64,000 nucleotides of DNA from Bacteroides sp. M10 (GCF_014334015.1 NZ_CP060488.1:3306501-3370500), one strand, 5' to 3'. Shown: positions 55,340 to 64,000, numbered from the stretch's first letter. Program-made: numbers and translations. The notes: generated by a model not told the origin, from the letters alone.

Positions 55340-56077
55340 CTATTTTGTTGCGGTGTAAAGAGTGCAGATGCCAAAGGTCAGCCGTTTGAAGTTGACTTCG
55401 CTAAATCCGGCTCGTGCGATGACTCCTTTCATGACTTCCCCTTGAGGAAATACTTTGATCGTGTCCGGCAGATAGTGGTAGGCACTGTTGTCTTTGGAGA
55501 GAAGCTTGCCCAATAATGGAATGACGACTTTAGAGTAGATGGAAAACAGTTGTTTCATCGGGAAGCGGTCCGGAGTGGTAAGTTCCAGAATTACAAGATG
55601 ACCGCCCGGTTTCAGTACGCGGCACATTTCGGAGAGCCCTTTGTCGAGGTCTTCGAAGTTGCGGATACCGAAAGCTACAGTAATAGCGTCAAAATCATTG
55701 TCGGCAAAAGAGAGTGAAGTGCAGTCCTCCCGGGCAAAAGATATTTTATCCGACAGTCCTTCCTTTTTTACTTTTTCACGTCCCACATTCATCATACCTT
55801 CCGAGATGTCCGTGCCGATCAGTTCGGCAGGTTGCAGTTTGCGGCAGGCGAGGATGGCAAAATCCCCTGTACCGGTCGCTACATCCATCATTCGCTGCGG
55901 TTGGAAAGGGCGTAACCAGGCAATAGCTTTTTTGCGCCAGCTGCGGTCGATACCTAAAGATAAGGTATGGTTCAGCTTGTCGTAGGCATGTGCGATGTTG
56001 TCGAACATACGTTCCACTTGCTCGGTCTTTTTTCCTTCTTCGTCGTAAGGCTTGATATGTTGTTGCGGGTAATCCAT
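55340..56077 (-). CDS. menG: Demethylmenaquinone methyltransferase (MenG/UbiE)
   Basis: The 245-residue SAM methyltransferase completes menaquinone. Motifs: [34 protein letters not shown] for SAM binding, [20 protein letters not shown] and [20 protein letters not shown]. Bacteroides uses menaquinone, so MenG is the likely role. Confidence 0.95.
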   Translation of the reverse strand: MDYPQQHIKPYDEEGKKTEQVERMFDNIAHAYDKLNHTLSLGIDRSWRKKAIAWLRPFQPQRMMDVATGTGDFAILACRKLQPAELIGTDISEGMMNVGREKVKKEGLSDKISFAREDCTSLSFADNDFDAITVAFGIRNFEDLDKGLSEMCRVLKPGGHLVILELTTPDRFPMKQLFSIYSKVVIPLLGKLLSKDNSAYHYLPDTIKVFPQGEVMKGVIARAGFSEVNFKRLTFGICTLYTATK

Positions 56078-56086
56078 TCTTTTATT

Positions 56087-56250
56087 AGGTGATAGTTGAT
56101 AAATGATAGGTGATAGTTGGGGGAAGATAGTTGATAAATGATAGTTGGAAGATGACAGAGTTAATAGTTATATGCGATAAGCTGCATATTAACTATCATT
56201 CATCATCTATCAACTATCATTTATCAACTATCACCTATCAACTATTTAAG
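56087..56250. repeat. Large cruciform built of GATAGTTGATAAAT-type words
   Basis: Several copies of GATAGTTGATAAATGATAG or close variants run on the left (about 56090-56160) and their reverse complements on the right (about 56190-56244). The centre is TATGCGATAAGCTGCATA. It fills the gap between menG and purC. Confidence 0.85.
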
Positions 56251-57182
56251 AAGGTTTCGACGTTTTTGAATATACGTTCAGCAATATTGCTAGTATCTTC
56301 TTTCACAAATTTCTCACCGGTGATGTTTTCGAACAATTCGATGTAACGCTCACTGATGCTTTGTACGATAGCCGGAGTCATTTCCGGTACTTTCTGACCG
56401 TCTTTGCCTTGGAAACCGTTTTCCATCAACCATTCGCGAACGAATTCTTTAGAAAGTTGTTTCTGCGGTTCGCCTTTTTCGAAACGTTCCTGATAACCTT
56501 CAGAGTAGAAATAGCGGCTTGAATCCGGAGTGTGGATTTCGTCCATCAGGTAGATAGTGCCATTGTGCTTACCGAATTCGTATTTTGTATCTACGAGGAT
56601 CAGTCCGCGCTCTGCTGCGATTTCAGTACCGCGTTTGAAGAGAGCTAATGTATATTTTTCGAGAATTTCATACTCTTCCGGAGTAGCCAGTCCTTGTTTC
56701 AGGATTTCTTCCTTAGAGATGTCTTCGTCGTGCAATCCCATTTCAGCTTTCGTAGTCGGAGTAACGATGGGTTCCGGGAATTTCTGGTTTTCGCGCATTC
56801 CGTCCGGCAACTTCACGCCGCAAATTTCGCGTACACCGCTTTTGTAAGTACGCCATGCGCTACCACACAGGTAACCACGTACAATCATTTCTACCGGAAA
56901 ACCTTCACACAATACACCTACCGTTACCATTGGGTCCGGAGTAGCCATTTTCCAGTTCGGACAGATGTCAGTAGTGGCATCGAGGAATTTAGCTGCAATC
57001 TGGTTCAGCATTTGTCCTTTGTAAGGAATACCTTCAGGAAGTACTACGTCAAAGGCCGAAATGCGGTCGGTTGCTACCATGACGAGTTTTTCGCCGTTGA
57101 TGTTGTACACATCGCGCACTTTTCCGTGGTACACGCTTTTCTGTCCCGGAAAGTTGAAATCTGTTTTTGTTAATGCTTTCAT
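56238..57182 (-). CDS. purC: SAICAR synthase PurC
   Basis: The 314-residue ligase joins aspartate to CAIR in purine synthesis. Motifs: [74 protein letters not shown] and [13 protein letters not shown]. The length fits the Bacteroidota form, longer than E. coli PurC. Its last codons fall inside the repeat structure at 56087-56250. Confidence 0.96.
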   Translation of the reverse strand: MKALTKTDFNFPGQKSVYHGKVRDVYNINGEKLVMVATDRISAFDVVLPEGIPYKGQMLNQIAAKFLDATTDICPNWKMATPDPMVTVGVLCEGFPVEMIVRGYLCGSAWRTYKSGVREICGVKLPDGMRENQKFPEPIVTPTTKAEMGLHDEDISKEEILKQGLATPEEYEILEKYTLALFKRGTEIAAERGLILVDTKYEFGKHNGTIYLMDEIHTPDSSRYFYSEGYQERFEKGEPQKQLSKEFVREWLMENGFQGKDGQKVPEMTPAIVQSISERYIELFENITGEKFVKEDTSNIAERIFKNVETFLNS

Positions 57183-57253
57183 TGTCTTTATTATAATTAC
57201 AAATTACAAGTTACAAATAACAAGTCGCAATAGGATTCCGAATCTAAAGACGA

Positions 57254-58270
57254 TTAGTCTTTGGCCAGTTTCACCGGACGTTCGCCGTTGATAACCAGTT
57301 GTTCGTTTTTCCGTTTTTCCCGTTCGGCTTTCGCTTCTTTGTCGAATTTTTCGTAAGCATCCACGATACGTTCCACCAGTTTATGGCGTACGATATCTTT
57401 TTTATTCAGTTCAACAAAACTGATGCCTTTCACTCCCTTCAAGATGCGGAGAGCTTGCACCAATCCCGATGTTTGTGAAGCGGGGAGGTCAATCTGTGTC
57501 ATGTCTCCCGTCACGATCATCTTGGTGTTCATACCCATACGGGTGAGGAACATTTTGATTTGCTGTGTGGTGGTATTCTGGGCTTCGTCCAAAATGACGA
57601 CCGCATCATTCAGCGTGCGTCCGCGCATAAAGGCTAACGGAGCAATCTGGATAATGTTCAATTCCATGTATTCCTTTAACTTGGCGGCAGGTATCATATC
57701 CTGCAAGGCGTCATATAAAGGTTGCAGGTATGGGTCGATCTTATCTTTCATGTCGCCGGGCAGGAAACCGAGCTTTTCTCCGGCTTCTACGGCGGGGCGG
57801 CTAAGGATGATTTTTTTGATTTCTTTATTCTTCAATGCACGTACGGCGAGAGCGATAGCGGTGTATGTCTTTCCCGAACCTGCCGGACCGATGGCGAATA
57901 CCATATCATTCTTGGCGAATCCTTCTACCAGTTTCAACTGGTTTTCGCTTCGGGGGATGATAGGTTTTCCTGTGACGCTGAACACAATCACGTTTCCTGC
58001 CTGTTCCGCTTGCGGCGCATTTCCTTTTATAATGTCAATGATAACTTCTTCTTTCAGTGAATTATATTCGGCGCAGTACTTTTCAAGTTTGGTGATATTT
58101 TCTTCGAAGGCACACATTTCCTCCTCGTCGCCCAGCACTTTGATGACATTGCCTCGGGCAACTATGCGTAGCTTTGGATATAAAGCTTTAATTAACTGTA
58201 TGTTGGCGTTGTTTACGCCGTAAAAAATAACCGGATCAATGTCCTCAAGAACAATCAGTTTCTCTATCAT
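57254..58270 (-). CDS. phoH: PhoH-family ATPase
   Basis: The 338-residue protein has Walker A AIGPAGSGKTYTAIALAV, Walker B VILDEAQNTTTQQIKMFLTR and the PhoH motifs SRPAVEAGEKLGFLPGDMKD and VTGDMTQIDLP. An N-terminal KH-like part comes first. PhoH proteins are putative RNA helicase-type ATPases. A lysine/glutamate-rich tail ends the protein. A -7 box (TAAATTTG on its strand) lies at 58297-58304. Confidence 0.94.
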   Translation of the reverse strand: MIEKLIVLEDIDPVIFYGVNNANIQLIKALYPKLRIVARGNVIKVLGDEEEMCAFEENITKLEKYCAEYNSLKEEVIIDIIKGNAPQAEQAGNVIVFSVTGKPIIPRSENQLKLVEGFAKNDMVFAIGPAGSGKTYTAIALAVRALKNKEIKKIILSRPAVEAGEKLGFLPGDMKDKIDPYLQPLYDALQDMIPAAKLKEYMELNIIQIAPLAFMRGRTLNDAVVILDEAQNTTTQQIKMFLTRMGMNTKMIVTGDMTQIDLPASQTSGLVQALRILKGVKGISFVELNKKDIVRHKLVERIVDAYEKFDKEAKAEREKRKNEQLVINGERPVKLAKD

Positions 58271-58371
58271 TAAGTCGTATTAAAGAAAAATTTCTGCAAA
58301 TTTAATGAAACGTTTTGGATTCTCTGATTGTTTAGAGGTGAATTTTACTGCAATTTACATTCATCTTCCGT

Positions 58372-59049
58372 TCATCGGGCAGTAATATGGAAACAACCTT
58401 GCTTCAGTTCGTATTTGATATAGCATTTTTCAGCTTGTCGTAGATCTCTTAAAACTTCGGATAGAACAAGTTTCAGTGTGTCGGCACTCACGTCCTGCAT
58501 AGGGCGACCGTCTTTATCTTCCACTTTCTTAAAACGTTTCCAACTAACATCAAAAGTAGCTCCGAAACAATGTGCCGAGTTGGCGGAGGCATTTCCATTG
58601 CGACGGCGGAGACGTTTCACATCGTTTTCAGTACGTAGTACGGAGGTGATGATTACCTGATTGGGATTCAGACCTTTGGCAGCCAATGAATCGAGAAAGT
58701 TGGAGCCGATTGTATCGAGCAATGCGCTGGCACGTGGAACGAGGTAGGGAATGGAATGTGTCAATGAATCCACTGCATAAAATTCATTATCAGTGATATG
58801 AGTCAACTTTTCTTTCATTGCTTCCGCTTCCTCTCGGTCTGCCAGCGGGCTGATACCTATCTTTTTAGCGACTTCCAGATGTGCATCGTTCAAATCAGGG
58901 AAAGAACGTTTGTAACTGACAACGCCACGAATGTTGTGCGGCTTGTTCAATTTCAGTGACATGTCTTTCTTTTTGCAGCTTGAAGTAAGCGTTGTAAGCC
59001 CAATAACAAGTAAAAATAGCGGTAATATGCGAAGCTTGTAAGTAGTCAT
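58372..59049 (-). CDS. DUF5715-like lipoprotein, M15-peptidase-like
   Basis: The 225-residue product has a lipoprotein signal (TSSC near residue 25). The C-terminal half looks like a peptidase M15/VanY-type metal site: VIITSVLRTENDVKRLRRRN, SAHCFGATFDVSW (His and Asp ligands) and GCFHITAR (last His). This fits the DUF5715 label and a murein-directed peptidase, but activity is inferred. A -7 box lies at 59067-59074. Confidence 0.8.
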   Translation of the reverse strand: MTTYKLRILPLFLLVIGLTTLTSSCKKKDMSLKLNKPHNIRGVVSYKRSFPDLNDAHLEVAKKIGISPLADREEAEAMKEKLTHITDNEFYAVDSLTHSIPYLVPRASALLDTIGSNFLDSLAAKGLNPNQVIITSVLRTENDVKRLRRRNGNASANSAHCFGATFDVSWKRFKKVEDKDGRPMQDVSADTLKLVLSEVLRDLRQAEKCYIKYELKQGCFHITAR

Positions 59050-59133
59050 TTTGTATTTTTTGCCCGCAAATATACGCTATTTTTTCATACGTTCTATGCT
59101 TTGCATTATTTTCCGCCTCATATCTTTTATGGG

Positions 59134-59976
59134 TCACTCTAAAATATTTTCCGGTATTTCCGGACGGGTATCAAGAGTGCCTATAATGGTATAATCCGTG
59201 TTATCTATTGTTGTCTTCAATGATGGTATTATCAAATAGTTGCTTTTAGTTGCAGGCTCTATGGGAAGTTCTCCCCATTTTACATTTAAAAATCTGTGCA
59301 TAAGATTAATGACAGCATTTGCGTTGGTGTGCTCATCAGATAATTCAAATCTTAGTTTGTGAGGAGTCGGGTTTATTGCTTCATCCGTGAAATTTTCTTG
59401 TTCATCGGACTTGTATTTTAAAGTTAAATAAATTGAGGCATCCGGATTCGATGAGTCATTTTGGGTAAACTCGTATGTCCCTTTGGTTAACAGAGTAGGG
59501 GCTAGTTCGTGTTGAGGGTAAATATAACGGACAAAGTAGCAGTCTTTAGCTTCATTGTTTATCAGATAGACCGCAGTACCATTGGAAAGTGCCGGATGAT
59601 TGCTCTCTTTTATTGCGTATGCCAGATAGCTGTCTGTAATTTTAATTTTCAAGTCAACAGTTTCGTTGGTGATGTTGTCCTTTACGCTTACCTTTGTTTC
59701 TCCTTTCTTTTTGGGATAAACTAATAAACTTCCCATTCCTGTGGAACTGGATAAATCTACACTTATACTCAAAATCTCTGTTCTTTCTACGGTTACAGTG
59801 TAGTCTCTGTTTCCGCCCCTAATCATAATATCGGCTGCTCCTAGCAAGGGTCGTTCATAATATTCTTTTTCGAAAGATAAGGGATATATTTCTTTTTCAT
59901 CGTCATTACCGCAACTAAAAAGAAAAATGGTACAAAGAAATGACAGTAGTGCTCCAAGTAAATGTTTTGTCTTCAT
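59134..59976 (-). CDS. Lipoprotein of unknown function with Ig-like N-terminal domain
   Basis: The 280-residue product has a lipobox FSC near residue 22, then an acidic linker GNDDEKE. Residues about 30-115 look like a small beta-sandwich (ADIMIRGGNRDYTVTVERTE, KGETKVSVKDNITNETVDLK). The C-terminal half is strand-rich with no family I know. It has a -7 box at 60044-60051 (TATATTTG on its strand). Confidence 0.75.
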   Translation of the reverse strand: MKTKHLLGALLSFLCTIFLFSCGNDDEKEIYPLSFEKEYYERPLLGAADIMIRGGNRDYTVTVERTEILSISVDLSSSTGMGSLLVYPKKKGETKVSVKDNITNETVDLKIKITDSYLAYAIKESNHPALSNGTAVYLINNEAKDCYFVRYIYPQHELAPTLLTKGTYEFTQNDSSNPDASIYLTLKYKSDEQENFTDEAINPTPHKLRFELSDEHTNANAVINLMHRFLNVKWGELPIEPATKSNYLIIPSLKTTIDNTDYTIIGTLDTRPEIPENILE

Positions 59977-60113
59977 GATTATTCTGTTTTATAGTTTAGC
60001 AGGAGAGATATAGCTGTATAAGTTCCTGTGTTGATGTTGGAGACAAATATATGGATTTAATCAATATAATTAATTAAATGTTATATTTATTTCCTGCCAT
60101 CAAGCAATTTTCA

Positions 60114-60121
60114 TACATTTG
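60114..60121 (+). promoter_or_regulatory. -7 box for the DUF6078-like gene
   Basis: TACATTTG lies 49 nt before the ATG at 60171. No clear -33 box is seen. Confidence 0.45.
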
Positions 60122-60170
60122 TGACTGCTTATCAAAAGAATAGGTTGTTTTCCCACTAAACATAACACAC

Positions 60171-60608
60171 ATGAAAACAGATTTCGATTACAATTCTATG
60201 CCCGTCAGCTTCGCTCATTGCTTGAATGGACATTGTTTGCGTGCGGACAAATGTCTGCGTCGACAAGTAACTCTCCGGATGCCGAAAGAACGGGCTGCTG
60301 TAACGGTTATCAATCCCGAACATATCAATTCCGATGGTGGAGACTGCACTTACTTTATTGATGAAAAGCCTTTGCTTTTTGCACGGGGAATGAAACATAT
60401 ATTGGACCGTGTGCCGCTTGCTGATGCCAACATTATTAAACGACAGATGATTTCCTATTTCGGCAAGACTGTTTATTACCGTTGCTGCAACAAAGAACGA
60501 TTGATAAAACCGAAGGAACAGGAATACATACAAGGACTTTTTCGCAAAAGAGGAGTTGTTGAATCACCTCAATTTGACGAATACATAGAATACTATGATC
60601 TAGGTTAA
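60171..60608 (+). CDS. DUF6078-like cysteine-rich small protein
   Basis: The 145-residue protein opens DFDYNSMPVSFAHCLNGHCL and carries cysteines in HCLNGHCLRADKCLRR, GGDC and YYRCCNKERL that could bind metal. The opening resembles proteins named DUF6078 in Bacteroides; this is from memory. No signal or membrane segment. The function is unknown. It is followed by a 377-bp repeat-rich non-coding stretch. Confidence 0.7.
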   Translation: MKTDFDYNSMPVSFAHCLNGHCLRADKCLRRQVTLRMPKERAAVTVINPEHINSDGGDCTYFIDEKPLLFARGMKHILDRVPLADANIIKRQMISYFGKTVYYRCCNKERLIKPKEQEYIQGLFRKRGVVESPQFDEYIEYYDLG

Positions 60609-60630
60609 GGATATCTATTAGTTCCGGTAG

Positions 60631-60738
60631 TCCCATATATTGTGGGAAAGTATTCTCATGAAATGTGGGAATACTTTCCCGCAAAATGAGGGAATCTTTT
60701 CCCTCCAGCTAGGGAATCTCTTCCCACAATATATGGGA
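60631..60738. repeat. Array of four GGGAA-N4-TTCCC palindromes inside an 18-bp inverted repeat
   Basis: Units lie at 60644-60657 (degenerate TTCTC right half), 60667-60680, 60690-60703 and 60712-60725, with a 22-23 bp period. The array is closed by TCCCATATATTGTGGGAA (60631-60648) and its perfect reverse complement at 60721-60738. Confidence 0.88.
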
Positions 60739-60804
60739 CAAAGGAAGTCTGTGATGAAAGTAAAAAGAAGGTATATGCTTCCGTTTATTGAATATCAGTT
60801 CCGG

Positions 60805-60959
60805 TATGAGAAATGAATGATGATAAGTATGAGAAATACCGTCTATTTACGACTTTTCAGGCAAAATAATATGAGAAATACCTTATTGAAAAGTATTTCT
60901 CATATTATATGTTGTTGATTAGTAGAATATTAATTAAATCTTATGAGAATATGAGAAAT
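60805..60959. repeat. TATGAGAAAT repeats with a 14-bp stem
   Basis: TATGAGAAAT occurs at 60805, 60828, 60870 and 60950; the reverse ATTTCTCATA is at 60895. The first two are 23 bp apart. AATATGAGAAATAC (60868-60881) pairs perfectly with GTATTTCTCATATT (60893-60906). As the ATPase gene on the minus strand ends at 60986, this stem could also end its transcript. Confidence 0.8.
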
Positions 60960-60985
60960 GAAATTGCTAAATCATTTCTAGTGGG

Positions 60986-62116
60986 CTAGATCACTGTGTC
61001 TTTCAGCCATTTTCCGAAAAAACGGTCATAGACAATATAACCATCTGGTGTATTATATATTAGTTCTTTATTTAGTAAGGACTTCAGTGCCACGTTAACG
61101 CTGCTGGGCGTTTTTAGATGATGCCTTTTGATGAAGTCATTGGCATTTATACTTTTTATACAGCCTTCTGTGGCAATAGCTTTCAATAGATCCACTTGAT
61201 TGTTGGTTAGTAGTGTCAGGTTACTTTGGTATATGGTTTCCTGTTCATCTAAAATGTCATTTATACAGCTATCTACCAGTCGGTTATTAATAGGGCTGAT
61301 TTTCTTCTCATACAATCGGTTGAGTATGCTTTGAATGTACCAGGTGTGTCCGTTTTCAAGTTGGTATAAGTAGGAGAATGTTTCTAACGGTAGCTCTCTT
61401 TTTTCTTTGGCAAAGAATGAGTGTGCGAACGAATAATAATGCTCCAACGGAATCTCCTTTAACACAATAATTTGGGTACTTTGATAAAAAGGTCGTTTTG
61501 CAGAACTAAACATTTCTTCCATTATATGTTTTTTACTTCCGGAAAATATAAAGTGTACATTTGGCATGAATTGGATATGGGAACGGAGCAATGCTTCTAC
61601 ACCTTTTTCCGGATATTCTGTAATCTGTTGGAACTCATCAATGGCAAGGTAACAATGTTTTTTTGAAGCTGCCATATAGTCGAGCACTTCTTTTAGTGTC
61701 TGTTCGGCATGAGCAGGGACAAAGTCCAGAGTTACAGTAGGCATACCGCTTCTTTCGTCAGTACTGATTATGGGACGGCAAGATTTGAAGAAAGCGGTCA
61801 TTTGCCGGAGTATATTTTGGGACAGGGTATCCAATTCTCCGAGAACATTTTGAGCAAGCAATTGTATGAATGCTTTTAAGTCGCGTGTGGGATAGATATC
61901 CATGTAGAAATAGGCGGTATTCGGATTCTTTTCCTGTTTCATCCGGTAGAATACATTTTTGATGAGTCCCGTCTTTCCCATACGCCGAGGGGATATTAAT
62001 GTCAGATTCCGCCCGTTTTGTAAAGCTGAAATCATTTTATCAGTTTCTTTTTCCCGGTCACAAAAGTATTCCGGACTGTTATAACCGTACACAAGGAATG
62101 GATTATATGGTTTCAT
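60986..62116 (-). CDS. AAA ATPase of the archaeal-ATPase-like (ATPase_2) family
   Basis: The 376-residue protein has FVYGYNSPEYFCDREKE-like opening residues, Walker A SPRRMGKTGLIKNV, Walker B CYLAIDEFQQI and a sensor-like FIFSGSKKHIMEEMF. A winged-helix C-terminus follows (SSVNVALKSLLNKELIYNTP). Bacteroides genomes carry many such STAND-like ATPases of unknown function. No partner gene is adjacent. Confidence 0.88.
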   Translation of the reverse strand: MKPYNPFLVYGYNSPEYFCDREKETDKMISALQNGRNLTLISPRRMGKTGLIKNVFYRMKQEKNPNTAYFYMDIYPTRDLKAFIQLLAQNVLGELDTLSQNILRQMTAFFKSCRPIISTDERSGMPTVTLDFVPAHAEQTLKEVLDYMAASKKHCYLAIDEFQQITEYPEKGVEALLRSHIQFMPNVHFIFSGSKKHIMEEMFSSAKRPFYQSTQIIVLKEIPLEHYYSFAHSFFAKEKRELPLETFSYLYQLENGHTWYIQSILNRLYEKKISPINNRLVDSCINDILDEQETIYQSNLTLLTNNQVDLLKAIATEGCIKSINANDFIKRHHLKTPSSVNVALKSLLNKELIYNTPDGYIVYDRFFGKWLKDTVI

Positions 62117-62211
62117 ATCTTATTATATCTTTTATGTTACATATTTTATGTAATACAAAGAACGTAATAATTGGGGAATATTCAAAGACTTTTTTTATTT
62201 ATGTGTATATA

Positions 62212-62261
62212 AATAGTGCGCTGATGAAAGAAAATGATTGTTCTTTCATCAGCGCACTATT
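62212..62261 (-). terminator. Terminator of the flotillin gene
   Basis: A perfect 21-bp stem from AATAGTGCGCTGATGAAAGA on the left (62212-62232) to its complement at 62241-62261, with an 8-nt loop, lies 16 nt after the stop. An AT-rich run follows on the minus strand. Confidence 0.9.
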
Positions 62262-62277
62262 ATTTGTCGGAGCAGGA

Positions 62278-63930
62278 TTATTTCTTATCCTTCTTCTCTT
62301 CAGCTTTCGTTACAGGCTTTTCCTCCGTTTTACTGTCCGGATTAATAATACCTTTCACCGTTTCACCGATGGGCAACTTATCCAGTACACCAAGACTTGG
62401 AGCTACCGTTTTCACCAGTGTATTCAGGAAATTGCTTGTGCCGCCGTTTCCTCCGTCGAATACAGTGATATTTCCTAAGTTCATGTGTTCGAATGCTTTT
62501 ACCTGTTCGCCGGCGATTTCCTTCCATTGGTCTACCATCTTGTATTGGATAGCGATAGCCGGGTTCGATTCGGCTGCTCTTACCATTGCTTCGAAACCTT
62601 CCGCTTCGGCAAGTAATGAACGTTTCTTACCTTCCGCTTCTGCTTCCAGTTTCATCTGGATAGCTTTTGCTTCTGCTTCCGCTTGTGCCAAAGTAGCTTT
62701 TGCGCGTGCTTCTGCCTCACGAGTAATCTTTTCGGCAATGGCATTAGCCTGTAGAATAGCTTCCTGTCTGGCAATTTCCGCAGGAACAATCTTTTCGGCT
62801 TTCAATGAAGATTCCACTTTACGTGCTTTGGCTTCTTCTACCTCCTTCTGGGCTATTTCACGTGCAGTCTGTACGGCTGCTTCCGATCTGGCAGCAGCTT
62901 CACCGGCTTGCTTGTCGGCATTAGCTTGCGTCACGGCCAGTTCTGAATTTGACAGAGCCACCTCTTTCTGTGCGTCATTTCGTCCGATAGCAGCTTTCTT
63001 GGCTGCTTCCGCCTGTTTGATTTCCATATCCGAGTTAAGTTCGGCAACACGGCTTTCCTTTTCGGTATTTGCCTGTTCGATACGGATATTCTTTTCAGCT
63101 TCCGCTTTTGCTACTTGTGATTCTTTTTCCGCATTGGCGATGGCTACTTGAGAAATTCTGTCCTTATCTGCATTGGCAACCGAGATTTCCTGTTGTTTCT
63201 TCGTTTCTGCGATGGCGATATCTTGATCTTTACGCGTTTCTGCAACTTTGGTTTCGCGTTCCTTAATCTGATTGGCAATTTTGATAGCACCCAGCTTCTC
63301 CTGTTCTTCGATGTTAGCTTGTGCTTCGTTCAGAGCTTTACTTTCAGCTTCCTTACCTAAGTTGACAATGTAGTTGGCAGCATCACGAATGTCACTGATA
63401 TTGATGTTCATCAGGTACAAACCAAACTTGCGAAGTTCGGTATCGATGTTGTCTTTTACTTTAGCCAGAAACTTATCGCGGTCTGAATTTAATTCTTCGA
63501 TAGTCATATCGGCGATTACCATACGCATCTGACCATATACGACATCGGTAATTAAATTCTGTTTGTCGTCCATCGTCAAACCCAGCATACGTTCAGCAGC
63601 ATTTTGCATTACTTCGGGATCAGTGCTGATAGCTACAGTAATGGTAGTCGGCACATCCACACGGATATTCTGAGCAGACAGTGCACCCGTCAGTTTGCAT
63701 TCAATCTGCATTGGTTTCATGGAAAGGAATTCGTATCCCTGGATAATCGGCCATACGAAAGCTGCACCACCGTGATATAGCTTCGCCGACTTCTTATCTC
63801 CTCCTGTTTTACCATATACAACGAGGACTTCATCACTCTTACATTTGCGGTAACGAGAAAGGATACCAATAAAAGTGAGTAGGATGACTGCCACTAATAT
63901 AGCAGCCATAATCAACATTTCTTGTGTCAT
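62278..63930 (-). CDS. Flotillin-family SPFH membrane protein
   Basis: The 550-residue protein has one N-terminal membrane span (ILVAVILLTFIGILSRY). An SPFH/band-7 domain spans about residues 30-200 (DEVLVVYGKTGGDKKSA, DVPTTITVAISTDPEVM). A long Ala/Glu/Lys coiled coil runs to about residue 440 (KAEAEKNIRIEQANTEKESR). A C-terminal segment with YKMVDQWKEIAGEQVKAFEH follows, and the end is lysine-rich. Flotillins form membrane scaffolds. It is downstream of a partial gene that may be its NfeD-like partner. Confidence 0.95.
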   Translation of the reverse strand: MTQEMLIMAAILVAVILLTFIGILSRYRKCKSDEVLVVYGKTGGDKKSAKLYHGGAAFVWPIIQGYEFLSMKPMQIECKLTGALSAQNIRVDVPTTITVAISTDPEVMQNAAERMLGLTMDDKQNLITDVVYGQMRMVIADMTIEELNSDRDKFLAKVKDNIDTELRKFGLYLMNINISDIRDAANYIVNLGKEAESKALNEAQANIEEQEKLGAIKIANQIKERETKVAETRKDQDIAIAETKKQQEISVANADKDRISQVAIANAEKESQVAKAEAEKNIRIEQANTEKESRVAELNSDMEIKQAEAAKKAAIGRNDAQKEVALSNSELAVTQANADKQAGEAAARSEAAVQTAREIAQKEVEEAKARKVESSLKAEKIVPAEIARQEAILQANAIAEKITREAEARAKATLAQAEAEAKAIQMKLEAEAEGKKRSLLAEAEGFEAMVRAAESNPAIAIQYKMVDQWKEIAGEQVKAFEHMNLGNITVFDGGNGGTSNFLNTLVKTVAPSLGVLDKLPIGETVKGIINPDSKTEEKPVTKAEEKKDKK

Positions 63931-63950
63931 AAAATTGTGTATTTGAATAG

Positions 63951-63998
63951 TTATTGAATGAATAGCGTTCCGTCTTTGTAACTGGTGATGATTGTTCT
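63951..63998 (-). CDS. Last codons of the gene upstream of flotillin (NfeD-like?)
   Basis: Fifteen codons reading RTIITSYKDGTLFIQ end in TAA at 63951-63953; the rest is beyond the window. A short strand ending of this kind and position just before a flotillin suggest an NfeD-type membrane partner, but too little is visible to be sure. Confidence 0.45.
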   Translation of the reverse strand, partial: RTIITSYKDGTLFIQ

Positions 63999-64000
63999 GT

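Larger units (their letters stand above)
60609..60985. other. Non-coding repeat-rich stretch after the DUF6078-like gene
   Basis: No gene. Two modules follow one another, each opening with AGTTCCGGTA (60620-60629 and 60797-60806). The first contains an array of GGGAA/TTCCC palindromes, the second repeated TATGAGAAAT words in both orientations. Confidence 0.8.

Noticed and set aside
57423-58223. 266-residue open frame on the + strand
   Set aside because: Antisense shadow of phoH, whose Walker motifs prove the minus-strand frame.
62234-63151. 305-residue open frame on the + strand
   Set aside because: It lies antisense to the flotillin gene and its Ser/Ala-rich product is the mirror of the Ala/Glu/Lys coiled coil. 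No start signals, and the flotillin reading is certain.
1-64000. tRNA or rRNA genes
   Set aside because: I found no cloverleaf with a recognisable T-loop (GTTCRA) nor any conserved rRNA segment. A tRNAscan run would settle this.

Overview
The window is chromosomal DNA from a member of the Bacteroidota, most likely a gut Bacteroides. Evidence: a hybrid two-component system (HTCS) beside pectin-degrading glycoside hydrolases, a fused lpxC-fabZ gene, gldB, many lipoproteins and AraC/BlaI-BlaR style regulators. Upstream of many genes there is the Bacteroides -7 box TAnnTTTG, several times with a TTTG -33 box 19-20 nt away. I saw no tRNA, rRNA, CRISPR array or phage module.

Region 1 (1-10625, all + strand) is an accessory envelope locus. 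It starts with the end of a DUF4251-like gene. Then come tandemly duplicated ~1.55 kb A-B units: A is a secreted DUF4369-like protein without the usual thioredoxin domain, and B is a small lipoprotein with a symmetric six-cysteine C-terminus. The order is A1-B1-A2-B2-A3, followed by a DUF1573 lipoprotein, an O-antigen-ligase-like membrane protein with TPR-like tail, a transglutaminase-like/discoidin lipoprotein and an outer-membrane beta-barrel. A fossil start of the DUF1573 gene after A1 records how the array grew. This is my best candidate for an undescribed system.

Region 2 (10626-13960) is non-coding DNA invaded by a complete IS66 element (22-bp perfect terminal repeats, 8-bp target duplication). 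The IS split a longer structure: two inverted arms of about 85 bp around four short palindromes spaced exactly 22 bp apart.

Region 3 (13961-32083) is pectin/rhamnogalacturonan utilisation: an MG2-like protein, an HTCS, GH106, GH105, GH43, DUF4861 and GH28 proteins. No SusC/SusD pair is present. A HAD phosphatase and a self-contained two-gene unit of unknown function (own promoter, 2-nt gap, long palindromic terminator) sit in the middle.

Region 4 (32436-58270) is mostly housekeeping: fabI, gldB, a tetrapyrrole-type methyltransferase, a membrane protein with a degenerate Nudix-like tail, a DPP IV/lipA operon, BlaI/M56 sensor pair, miaA, the lipid A cluster (lpxD, lpxC-fabZ, lpxA), an HD phosphohydrolase, pyrF, prfA, purM, lemA/TPM, an alpha/beta hydrolase, aroE, menG/ubiE, purC and phoH.

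Region 5 (58271-64000) holds two lipoproteins, a DUF6078-like cysteine-rich protein followed by a 377-bp repeat-rich non-coding stretch, an AAA ATPase and a flotillin with the last codons of an upstream gene. The repeat stretch contains a second array of short palindromes (22-23 bp period) with the same design as the one in region 2 but a different sequence.
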